From an uncultured Gemmiger sp. (GTDB lineage: Bacteria; Bacillota; Clostridia; Oscillospirales; Ruminococcaceae), in NCBI GenBank assembly GCA_944382805.1, contig CALWNS010000240.1, positions 1 through 5,056 on the forward strand: a DNA stretch of 5,056 nucleotides. Reading direction: 5' to 3'. The translations under genes and the position numbers were made by a program. Each line of letters begins with the position of its first letter. Position 1 is the stretch's first letter. Below the pieces are notes generated by a model, which saw nothing but the letters and a program-made list of their open reading frames with translations, was not told the DNA's origin and searched no databases. Below, piece by piece: positions 1 through 5,056 of this stretch.

Positions 1-252
1 GGCCTCCGTGTCGGCGGCTGCGGCCAGCCGGAGGCGCAGATCGAACGCCTCGCCCTGCAATGCCTCCAGCCGCGCGGCATAACCGGGCAGCAGATGTTCG
101 GCCAGGGCGGCGTCGGCCCGCGCCGCCAGCGCCAGCGTCCCCGCGCGCAGCCGCGCGCGCTGCCAGCAGCACACGGCCAGCAGCGCCGCCAGCAGCGGCC
201 CCCACACGCGCCGGCGCGGCCGCCTGCGCCACAAAACCAGCCCCTTGCCCAT
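1..252 (-). CDS. Partial hypothetical protein with N-terminal membrane segment (5' part only)
   Basis: An open minus-strand frame begins at the ATG complementary to 250-252 and is still open at base 1, giving 84 N-terminal residues; the rest lies left of the window. Its codons end almost always in G or C, as in the neighbouring genes, whereas the competing plus-strand frames here read as low-complexity Arg/Pro/Gln/Ala-rich protein. A G-rich Shine-Dalgarno-like run (AAGGGGGG, complement of 262-269) lies 9 bases before the ATG. Residues 8-15 are Arg-rich, and residues 17-30 are a short hydrophobic stretch with a Cys-Cys-Trp end. An Ala/Leu/Arg-rich, probably helical region follows. The positive-inside rule would put the N-terminus in the cytosol. 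I do not recognise the family. Short single-pass sporulation proteins of the YunB type have a similar outline, but nothing here is diagnostic. It is divergent from the HAD gene and probably shares its regulatory region. Confidence 0.6.
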   Translation of the reverse strand, partial: MGKGLVLWRRRPRRRVWGPLLAALLAVCCWQRARLRAGTLALAARADAALAEHLLPGYAARLEALQGEAFDLRLRLAAAADTEA

Positions 253-280
253 CTGCGCTTTCCCCCCTTGTGACAAATCA

Positions 281-286
281 AGTATA
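281..286 (-). promoter_or_regulatory. Possible -10 element for the leftward gene
   Basis: The complement of 281-286 reads TATACT, five of six matches to TATAAT. It would give a leader of about 20 bases before the minus-strand ATG at 252. No good -35 is seen at 16-18 bases spacing; the corresponding bases fall in the G/C-rich inverted repeat and the -35 of the opposite promoter. The call rests on the single hexamer and on its position in an A/T-rich island. Confidence 0.3.
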
Positions 287-290
287 TGGC

Positions 291-320
291 CCGCCGCCCG
301 CCGCTAGACGTGGGCGGCGG
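291..320. repeat. 9-bp perfect inverted repeat in the divergent promoter region
   Basis: CCGCCGCCC at 291-299 is exactly complementary to GGGCGGCGG at 312-320, with a 12-base loop. The loop contains the -35 hexamer of the rightward promoter, and the right arm fills most of its spacer. No T-run follows on either strand and no gene ends here, so it is not a convincing terminator. It could be an operator, but a GCC-rich repeat can also arise by chance in DNA this rich in G+C. Confidence 0.45.
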
Positions 321-333
321 CTTCCTGTATAAT
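305..333 (+). promoter_or_regulatory. Sigma-A-type promoter for the HAD-glycosylase gene pair
   Basis: A -35-like TAGACG (305-310, four of six matches to TTGACA) is followed after 17 bases by a perfect -10 TATAAT (328-333). Transcription would start near 340, leaving a leader of about 24 bases with the purine-rich ribosome-binding site before the ATG at 364. It sits in one of the few A/T-rich patches of the window. Confidence 0.7.
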
Positions 334-363
334 AGGGAAAGAAAAAAGGAAGGGGGCCATTGT

Positions 364-1176
364 ATGTCCTATCAGGTGCTGGCCATGGATATTGACGGCA
401 CGCTGCGCCCGTTTGGCGCAAGCGCCATCCCGCCGCGCACCCTGGCCGCGCTGCAGGCCGTGCAGCGCGCCGGCGTGCGGGTGGTGGCGGCCACCGGGCG
501 CGGCCGCGTCAGCGTGCCGCCGGGGCTGTTCGGCCGCCTGCGGCCGGACGCCTGGCTGTGCGCTGCCGGGGCCGAGGTATTGGATGCGAGCGGCCGCCTG
601 CTGAGCGCCCACCGCATGACGGCGGAGGAAATGTACGCCCTGGTCGATTTTTTTGAGGATTACGACTACCCGCTCCGCTTCCAGTTTGCGGACGGCAACT
701 ACGTCTATGTCAACTACGCCGCCTGCCTGGCCCGCCACAGATCCCACCCCAGCGGCGTGCGCCTGTACTACGGCGAGGACCAGGACCGTCACCTGCAGGA
801 TATGCCCTACTCGGCGTTCGGCATCCTGCCGCAGGCGGCGGCCGCACAGTTCGGGCAGAAATACGGCCACCTGGGCCTGCGCTTTTTGTTCCACAACCAG
901 ACCGATTGCGACATCATGCCCGCCGGGGTGGACAAAGCCGCCGCGCTGGCCGCCCTGCTGGAAAGCTGGGGCGTACCGCCGGCCGCCTGTGTGGCGGTGG
1001 GAGACAGCGATAACGATGCCGCCATGCTGCGCATGGCCGGCCTGGGCGTGTGCGTGGCGGACGGCACCCCGGCCGCCCGGGCGGCAGCCGGGCGGCTGTG
1101 CGCGCCGGCGGCGCAGGCGGGCGTGGCCGACCTGTGCCGCGAACTGTGGCCCGCCGCCTTTGCGCCGGCAGAATAG
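364..1176 (+). CDS. Cof-type HAD-IIB family hydrolase (sugar/nucleotide phosphatase-like)
   Basis: This 270-residue protein has all four HAD motifs. Motif I is DIDGT (D9 nucleophile, D11 acid/base), motif II is the Thr of AATGR (T44), motif III is a Lys after a Gly-Val-Asp turn (K191), and motif IV is GDSDND (213-218). The large insertion at about 83-182, between motifs II and III, matches a C2 cap, which places it in the Cof/YidA-like IIB subfamily. These are cytosolic Mg2+-dependent phosphatases of sugar phosphates, cofactors or nucleotides; the substrate cannot be read from the sequence. The length is normal. The ATG at 364 is preferred because AAGGAAGGGGG (346-356) lies 7 bases upstream and DIDGT then begins at residue 9. 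The in-frame ATG at 286 would place the -10 box inside the coding region. The next gene starts 10 bases after the stop. Confidence 0.92.
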   Translation: MSYQVLAMDIDGTLRPFGASAIPPRTLAALQAVQRAGVRVVAATGRGRVSVPPGLFGRLRPDAWLCAAGAEVLDASGRLLSAHRMTAEEMYALVDFFEDYDYPLRFQFADGNYVYVNYAACLARHRSHPSGVRLYYGEDQDRHLQDMPYSAFGILPQAAAAQFGQKYGHLGLRFLFHNQTDCDIMPAGVDKAAALAALLESWGVPPAACVAVGDSDNDAAMLRMAGLGVCVADGTPAARAAAGRLCAPAAQAGVADLCRELWPAAFAPAE

Positions 1177-1186
1177 GAGCGGGGCC

Positions 1187-1717
1187 ATGCAGTACACCCG
1201 TGTCGGCCCCGGTCTGCCGCCCGTACATGGCGCACGGGCCGGGGCGCTCATCCTGGGCAGCTTCCCCAGCCCCAAAAGCAGGGAGCAGGGCTTTTACTAC
1301 GGCCACCCGCAGAACCGCTTTTGGCCGCTGCTGGCCGAGATCTGCGGCGCGCCGGCCCCCGCGCCGGGTGATATCGAGGGCAAAAAGCGGCTGATCACCC
1401 AAAACGGCCTGGCTTTGTGGGACGTGATCTGCTGCTGTTCCATCCGCGGCGCTTCGGACGCTTCCATCCGCGATGTCCGGCCCAACGACGTGCCGGCGCT
1501 GGTCCGCGCGCTGGGGGTGCGGGCCGTGTTCTGCAACGGCGCGGCCGCGGCCCGGCTGTATGCCCGCTTCCTCCAGCCGCAGACGGGGCTGCCCGCCGTG
1601 CGCCTGCCCTCCACCAGCCCGGCCAACGCGGCCTGTACGCCGGCGCAGCTGCGCGCGGCGTGGGGCGCGGCGCTGGCCCCCTGGCTGCCCGGCAGACAAA
1701 ATTTGCAGGAATTATAA
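1187..1717 (+). CDS. Hypoxanthine (deoxyinosine)-DNA glycosylase, UDG superfamily family 6
   Basis: This 176-residue protein is a probable base-excision-repair enzyme that removes deaminated bases, chiefly hypoxanthine, from DNA. The first family motif is at residues 24-46: it opens with GSFPS, then gives FYYGHPQNRFW (36-46), in which N43 corresponds to the Asn considered important for catalysis in family-6 enzymes. A central GLALWDV segment (74-80) and the second motif LPSTSPANA (140-148) also fit. The family is usually 160-190 residues, so this copy looks complete. The strict Asp/His motifs of classical Ung (family 1) are absent. AGGAG at 1175-1179, overlapping the HAD stop codon, lies 7 bases before the ATG, so translation is probably coupled and the two genes share a transcript. 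The last codons and the stop lie at the start of an A-tract next to the downstream hairpin. Confidence 0.9.
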   Translation: MQYTRVGPGLPPVHGARAGALILGSFPSPKSREQGFYYGHPQNRFWPLLAEICGAPAPAPGDIEGKKRLITQNGLALWDVICCCSIRGASDASIRDVRPNDVPALVRALGVRAVFCNGAAAARLYARFLQPQTGLPAVRLPSTSPANAACTPAQLRAAWGAALAPWLPGRQNLQEL

Positions 1718-1722
1718 AAAAT

Positions 1723-1751
1723 CTGCCCCTTATCCCCCGCCGGGGGGGCAG
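1723..1751. terminator. Hairpin after the glycosylase gene, probable terminator
   Basis: CTGCCCC (1723-1729) pairs perfectly with GGGGCAG (1745-1751); the C-run and G-run between them can extend or rearrange the stem. On the plus strand the following bases (AATGTATTT) are only partly T-rich. On the minus strand the stem is followed by ATTTTTTATAAT (complement of 1711-1722), a much better intrinsic-terminator tail. It probably ends the HAD-glycosylase transcript and may also stop antisense transcription coming from the right. Confidence 0.5.
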
Positions 1752-1757
1752 AATGTA

Positions 1758-1788
1758 TTTGCATCCCGCCCCCGTTTGCATTATAATG
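1758..1788 (+). repeat. TTTGCAT direct repeat and palindrome over the operon promoter
   Basis: TTTGCAT occurs at 1758-1764 and 1775-1781, 17 bases start to start. The first copy covers the -35 position and the second abuts the -10. A third partial copy, TGCAT, is at 1797-1801. The 10-base sequence CATTATAATG (1779-1788) is a perfect palindrome containing the -10. This could be an operator, or simply overlapping A/T-rich promoter sequence. Confidence 0.4.
1759..1787 (+). promoter_or_regulatory. Promoter of the xpaC-telA-lemA-TPM operon
   Basis: A perfect -10 TATAAT (1782-1787) sits 17 bases after TTGCAT (1759-1764), which keeps the TTG of a -35 box but matches poorly elsewhere. Transcription would start near 1794, giving a leader of about 28 bases. 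The weak -35 leaves room for activator or alternative control. The 104-base gap 1718-1821 holds only the hairpin, this promoter and the ribosome-binding site; I see no riboswitch. Confidence 0.65.
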
Positions 1789-1821
1789 GGGGTAACTGCA
1801 TCAGCAGAAAGGAGGCCCGCT

Positions 1822-2445
1822 ATGACCCAGTGGGAAGAGATCCGCCGCCGGCCGGTGCTGCCCTTATACCTGGCGGCGCTGGCGTGGCCGGTGGCGGCGC
1901 TGATTTTGCCGCTGTACCAGCTGTGGGCGCTGGCGCTCACGGCGGTGTGCAGCGCGGCGGTCGGTTTGGCGGCGGCCCGGCTGTGCCCGGCGCGCGTCAT
2001 CCGCCGCCAGGTGCCCTTTACCACCGGCAGCGAGGACGCGGACGCCATGATCGCCGGCATTTCCGCCCGCCTGGACGAGCTGCAGGCGCTCAACGCCGCC
2101 ATCCCGGACACGGAACTTTCCGCCCGGATGGACCGCATGGAAAAGGCCGGCCGCGCCATTGTGGACGAAATACGCCACGACCCGGAAAAAGCCCCGCAGG
2201 TCGACCGCTTTGCCCGCTACTACCTGCCCGAAGCCGTCAAGATCCTGTCGGCCTACGCCCGGATGCAGACCGTGCAGGGCAAAAACGCCGGGCAGATCCG
2301 CCAGGAGGTGCTGGACACCGCCGGCACCATCGCCCAGGCGTTCGAAAACCAGCTCGACGCGCTGTACGGCGCCGAAGCGCTTGACCTGAGCACCGACATC
2401 GAGGTGCTGGAAACCATCTTAAAAAGCCAGGATCTGGCCGAATAA
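1822..2445 (+). CDS. xpaC: XpaC-family protein (5-bromo-4-chloroindolyl phosphate hydrolysis family)
   Basis: This 207-residue membrane protein has two adjacent hydrophobic segments (about 13-32 and 34-53) forming a hairpin in the membrane. A largely helical domain (about 56-207) follows, probably cytosolic. Family signatures are PFTTG with acidic residues after it (65-74), RYYLPEAVKIL (132-142), and the C-terminal FENQLDALY plus DLSTDIEVLE regions (174-197). The family was named after hydrolysis of a chromogenic phosphate by B. subtilis XpaC; a true phosphatase activity is doubtful because no known phosphatase motif is visible. In B. subtilis xpaC lies next to yaaN (telA), and here a TelA gene follows after 42 bases. 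AAAGGAGG (1808-1815) lies 6 bases before the ATG, the strongest ribosome-binding site in the window, and supports this start. It is the first gene of the operon. Confidence 0.85.
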   Translation: MTQWEEIRRRPVLPLYLAALAWPVAALILPLYQLWALALTAVCSAAVGLAAARLCPARVIRRQVPFTTGSEDADAMIAGISARLDELQALNAAIPDTELSARMDRMEKAGRAIVDEIRHDPEKAPQVDRFARYYLPEAVKILSAYARMQTVQGKNAGQIRQEVLDTAGTIAQAFENQLDALYGAEALDLSTDIEVLETILKSQDLAE

Positions 2446-2487
2446 GGCCGTTCACACCGGAAACCAAGCAAACAAAGAAAGGATGAC

Positions 2488-3678
2488 ATGACCATGGCAG
2501 AACAAAATGCGACCCCGGAACTGGAACTGAACGTCCCCGCCGCGCCCTCCCTCACGCTGGATACGGACGACGCGCCCTCCCTCACGCTGGACCCCGCGGC
2601 GGACGCCAAGGTGGTGGAGGAGGCCAAAAAGGCCGCCCCCGTCAAGGTGGAGGACACGCCCCTCTCGCCCGAAGAACAGCAGATGGTGGACGATTTTGCC
2701 GAAAAGATCGACCTGACCAACTCGCAGATGGTGCTGCAGTACGGCGCCGCCAGCCAGAAAAAGCTCAGCGATTTTTCCGACACCGCGCTCTCCCGCGTCA
2801 AGACCAAGGACATGGGCGAGACCGGCGAGCTGATCACCGACCTGATCGGCGAATTGCAGGGCTTTGACGCGGCCGAGGAGTCCAAGGGCATCTTCGGCTT
2901 CTTCAAGCGCCAGCAGGCCAACCTTGCCAACCTCAAGACCCGCTACGAAAAGGCGGACGTCAATGTGGAGCGCATCAAGGCCCAGCTGGAGGACCACCAG
3001 GTCACCCTGATGAAGGACATCACCATGCTGGACAAAATGTACCAGCTCAACCTGGTCTACTTTAAGGAGCTGACCATGTATATCCTGGCCGGCCGCAAAA
3101 AGCTGGCCGCCGTGCGCGCCGGCGAGCTGGCCGAAGCGCAGGCCAAGGCCCAGCGCACCCAGCTGCCGGAGGACGCCCAGGCCGCCCGCGACCTGGCCGA
3201 CCAGTGCGACCGCTTTGAAAAGAAGCTGTACGACCTGGAACTGACCCGCAACATCAGCATCCAGATGGGCCCGCAGATCCGCCTGATCCAGTCCAACGAC
3301 ACCATGATGGCGGAGAAGATCCAGACCACCATCGTCAACACCATCCCGCTGTGGAAGAACCAGATGGTGCTGGCCCTGGGCATTGCGCACAGCCAGCAGG
3401 CCATGCAGGCGGAGCGCGCCGTGACCGACGCCACCAACGAGCTGCTGCGCAAGAACGCCGCCACGCTCAAGCAGGGCACCGTGGACATCGCGCGCGAGTC
3501 CGAGCGCGGCATCGTGGACATCGAAACGCTGAAAAAGACCAACCAGGACCTGATCGCCACGCTGGACGAACTGAACAAGATCCGCGCGGACGGCAAGGCC
3601 AAGCGCGCCGCCGCGGCCGAGGAACTGGGCCGCATCGAAGGCGAACTGCGCGCCAAACTGCTGGAGATCAACCAGTAA
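2488..3678 (+). CDS. telA: TelA-family toxic anion resistance protein
   Basis: This 396-residue protein is soluble, with no signal peptide or membrane segment. Residues 1-57 are acidic, Pro/Ala-rich and probably disordered, with the motif APSLTLD at 19-25 and 29-35. The TelA/KlaA/YaaN domain covers about 60-396 and is nearly all helix. Recognisable blocks are a Ser-Gln pair with Tyr-Gly (79-86), KDMGETGE (107-114) and LDKMYQLNLVYF (181-192), with likely coiled coil around 140-200 and at 340-396. The length is typical of the family. Members are linked to tellurite and toxic-anion resistance and, in Listeria, to cell-envelope antibiotic tolerance; the biochemical role is unknown. The pairing with XpaC argues that it acts at the membrane's inner face. 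AGAAAGGA (2476-2483) is 4 bases from the ATG at 2488 and 10 from the in-frame ATG at 2494, so the protein may start two codons later. Confidence 0.9.
   Translation: MTMAEQNATPELELNVPAAPSLTLDTDDAPSLTLDPAADAKVVEEAKKAAPVKVEDTPLSPEEQQMVDDFAEKIDLTNSQMVLQYGAASQKKLSDFSDTALSRVKTKDMGETGELITDLIGELQGFDAAEESKGIFGFFKRQQANLANLKTRYEKADVNVERIKAQLEDHQVTLMKDITMLDKMYQLNLVYFKELTMYILAGRKKLAAVRAGELAEAQAKAQRTQLPEDAQAARDLADQCDRFEKKLYDLELTRNISIQMGPQIRLIQSNDTMMAEKIQTTIVNTIPLWKNQMVLALGIAHSQQAMQAERAVTDATNELLRKNAATLKQGTVDIARESERGIVDIETLKKTNQDLIATLDELNKIRADGKAKRAAAAEELGRIEGELRAKLLEINQ
2541..2591 (+). repeat. 21-bp exact tandem duplication inside telA
   Basis: Bases 2541-2561 and 2571-2591 are identical over 21 bases with a period of exactly 30 bases. 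They encode two copies of APSLTLD separated by TDD. Because the period is a multiple of three, the frame is kept. The complete lack of synonymous differences suggests a recent duplication, slippage or gene conversion. Confidence 0.9.
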
Positions 3679-3702
3679 CGCCGCGGGCAGAAAGGAAACG
3701 CC

Positions 3703-4389
3703 ATGCAGCTGCAACAACAGGAGACGTTTGCCATCACAGGCCCCCAGCTGGAAGTGCTGGGCCGGGCGGAAAGCAAACTGCCCGCCCCCGCGCGCAAAAA
3801 GCCGGCCGCGGCACTGTTTTTGGCGGCGCTGGCGCTGGTTTCGGTGTTCGGCATCGGCGGGCTCAAGCTGCGCGGGCGGTATGACCGGGTATGCGCGGCC
3901 TTTTCGGCCAGCGATGAATACGGCAACAGCCTGGTGCAGGACCTGGCCGCCCAGGCGGACGCCGCCGCCAGCCTGATCCGGCTGGGCGAGCGCATTTTGG
4001 GCGCGGAGGATGCAGACGTCAGCTACGCCGCCCAGGCGCTGGAAGCCTATAACCAGAGCGATAAGCTGAACGCCACCGAGCAGTACCGCTGCAACGCGCA
4101 GCTTACAAGCGCGGTGGGGGACCTTTACCTGGCGGCCGGCCGCCAGGCGGACGCCGACACCCGGGCCCAGCTCGATGCGCTGTATGCCGAAGTCACCTCC
4201 CGCCAGGCCATCATCGAGCGGGAGGCCGCCAACGGCTATAACCCCCGGGCGCAGGCCTACAACGAGACGGCCCGCAGCTTTCCCGCCAATGTGATCGGGG
4301 CACTGTGGGGCGCGGGCCAGGCGCCGCTGTTTGACCCGGTGGACCGGGGCGACGCTTCGGCGTATGTGTCCGCCGAACTTGCCCCCTGA
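3703..4389 (+). CDS. Divergent LemA-like membrane protein
   Basis: This 228-residue protein has a cytosolic N-terminal stretch of about 34 residues (Gln-rich start, then Pro/Lys/Arg-rich) and one membrane segment (about 35-54). A long, probably all-helical domain follows. The best family evidence is YNPRAQAYNETARSFPANVI at 179-198. This matches the LemA C-terminal block, in which YN repeats precede an Arg-x-Phe-Pro motif. An earlier AYNQSDKLNATEQY stretch (115-128) and NSLVQDLAAQAD (75-86) fit the helical bundle less exactly, and the usual Arg-Asp-Leu-Ile-Pro-Asn-Leu segment is not clear. The role of LemA proteins is unknown. They are often next to TPM/YgcG genes, and one follows here after 26 bases. 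AAAGGAA (3691-3697) is 5 bases before the ATG, and the gene starts 24 bases after telA. The LemA call is good but not certain; the alternative is an unnamed single-pass helical protein. Confidence 0.72.
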   Translation: MQLQQQETFAITGPQLEVLGRAESKLPAPARKKPAAALFLAALALVSVFGIGGLKLRGRYDRVCAAFSASDEYGNSLVQDLAAQADAAASLIRLGERILGAEDADVSYAAQALEAYNQSDKLNATEQYRCNAQLTSAVGDLYLAAGRQADADTRAQLDALYAEVTSRQAIIEREAANGYNPRAQAYNETARSFPANVIGALWGAGQAPLFDPVDRGDASAYVSAELAP

Positions 4390-4415
4390 CCAGGATCGTT
4401 CAAAAGGAGAAGTTC

Positions 4416-5056
4416 ATGAAACAAAAAAACGTCCGCCGCGCCGCGGCGGCGCTGCTGGCCCTGGGGCTGGCGGCGGCCTGCGCCGTGCCCGCGCTGGCCG
4501 CGCCGGAACCGGACCCCAAAAAAGCGGTCATTGACGAGGCCGATATCCTTACGCGGGATACCGAAAACTACATCACCGACCTGAGCGTCGCTTTGCAGGA
4601 AAGCTGCGGCGCGCAGATCGGCGTGTATACGGTCGAGTACATCGGCAACTACACGATGGAGGGCTTTACCTACGAACTGGCCAACGCCTGGGGCCTGGGC
4701 GATGCCGACAAAGACAACGGCGTCGTGCTGGTGCTGGCCCCCGGCGAGGACGATTACCGCGCCATGTGCGGCGCCGGGCTGGAAACGCAGTTCACCGTGC
4801 CCATGCTGCAGACCATTTTGGACGAAAACCTGCTGCCCCACTGGGAAGAGGGCGATTACGACGCCGGCGCGCGCGATACCGTGCGCGCCATGGGCCGGCA
4901 GCTGTGTACGATCTACGGCCTTTCCATTGACGTAGACGACCCCGCCTCCACGGTAACGACGGCTGCGGCCAACGGCTCGGTGCGCCGCGGCGGTTTCCCC
5001 GTCGGCGCCATCGTGCTGCTGTTGCTGGTGCTGGTGGTCGTGCTGGCGATCATTTT
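4416..5056 (+). CDS. TPM-domain protein (YgcG-like), secreted and membrane-anchored, 3' end missing
   Basis: The first 213 complete codons are visible and the frame is still open at the window edge. Residues 1-28 form a signal peptide: a Lys/Arg start, an Ala/Leu core and an ALA cleavage site before A29. The TPM domain spans about 36-170. Its marks are VIDEADILT (38-46), an Asn-Ala-Trp-Gly-Leu-Gly turn (90-95), DNGVVLVLAP (100-109) and CGAGLE (118-123). A Gly/Arg linker leads to a strongly hydrophobic segment from about 196 to the edge, so the domain should sit outside the membrane on a C-terminal anchor. TPM domains are found in YgcG, plant TLP18.3 and Psb32; acid phosphatase activity is reported for some, and roles in membrane-complex repair or assembly are proposed. 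AAAAGGAG (4402-4409) is 6 bases before the ATG. The Gly/Ser-rich tail common in this family would lie beyond the window. Confidence 0.88.
   Translation, partial: MKQKNVRRAAAALLALGLAAACAVPALAAPEPDPKKAVIDEADILTRDTENYITDLSVALQESCGAQIGVYTVEYIGNYTMEGFTYELANAWGLGDADKDNGVVLVLAPGEDDYRAMCGAGLETQFTVPMLQTILDENLLPHWEEGDYDAGARDTVRAMGRQLCTIYGLSIDVDDPASTVTTAAANGSVRRGGFPVGAIVLLLLVLVVVLAII

Noticed and set aside
60..332. Plus-strand Pro/Ala/Arg-rich frame of 90 codons.
   Set aside because: Low-complexity composition, no ribosome-binding site, and it overlaps the better minus-strand gene and the promoter region.
286..363. In-frame upstream extension of the HAD protein.
   Set aside because: It would run through the -10 box and the ribosome-binding site, and would add 26 residues before a motif that normally sits within the first 10 or so residues.
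653..1717. Long plus-strand frame running from inside the HAD gene into the glycosylase, suggesting a longer glycosylase.
   Set aside because: The part before 1187 is out of frame with the HAD gene and is Arg/Pro/Trp-rich nonsense. The glycosylase family length and the ribosome-binding site support the start at 1187.
1718..1821. Riboswitch or structured leader before xpaC.
   Set aside because: The only stable structure seen lies upstream of the predicted transcription start, and the remaining leader is about 28 bases, too short for a known riboswitch class.
2452..3717. Minus-strand open frame of about 420 codons opposite telA.
   Set aside because: It is antisense to a well-supported TelA gene, has His/Val/Gln/Leu-rich repetitive composition, and no family motif is recognisable. 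Long shadow frames are expected opposite G/C-ending codons.
4467..4484. Possible lipoprotein signal (Ala-Ala-Ala-Cys around C22) in the TPM protein.
   Set aside because: The -3 position is Ala rather than Leu/Val/Ile, the Cys lies inside the hydrophobic core, and a good signal peptidase I site (ALA before A29) follows.

Overview
The window is very G+C-rich bacterial DNA with short A/T-rich intergenic islands. Ribosome-binding sites are purine-rich (AAAGGAGG, AAAAGGAG) and the two best promoters look like sigma-A promoters. Together with an XpaC-TelA gene pair, this suggests a high-GC member of the Firmicutes, most likely a gut Clostridia/Oscillospiraceae-type organism (Faecalibacterium, Gemmiger or Subdoligranulum relatives). 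That placement is inferred from gene content and style; no rRNA or marker gene is present. I see no mobile element, tRNA, rRNA or CRISPR array.

Layout. (1) Bases 1-252, minus strand: the first 84 codons of an unrecognised protein with an Arg-rich N-terminus and one short hydrophobic segment, running off the left edge. (2) Bases 253-363: a divergent promoter region with a good plus-strand promoter and a 9-bp inverted repeat. (3) Bases 364-1717, plus strand: two closely spaced genes, a Cof-type HAD phosphatase and a family-6 uracil-DNA-glycosylase-superfamily enzyme (hypoxanthine/deoxyinosine-DNA glycosylase). (4) Bases 1718-1821: a hairpin (probable terminator) followed by a new promoter. (5) Bases 1822-5056, plus strand: four genes read as one operon, with gaps of 42, 24 and 26 bases and no visible internal terminator. 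They encode an XpaC-family two-TM protein, a TelA-family helical cytosolic protein, a divergent single-TM LemA-like protein, and a secreted, membrane-anchored TPM-domain protein cut by the right edge.

How the genes may work together. XpaC and TelA are a known neighbouring pair (xpaC-yaaN in Bacillus subtilis) linked to tellurite/toxic-anion and envelope-stress phenotypes. LemA and TPM (YgcG-like) proteins are also a frequent pair. Here the two pairs are joined, so the products predict an assembly across the membrane: soluble TelA and the XpaC helical domain inside, the LemA-like helical bundle next to the membrane, and the TPM domain outside. This four-gene module is the most interesting part of the window. 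The joint function is inference. The HAD-glycosylase pair appears to be ordinary housekeeping/repair.
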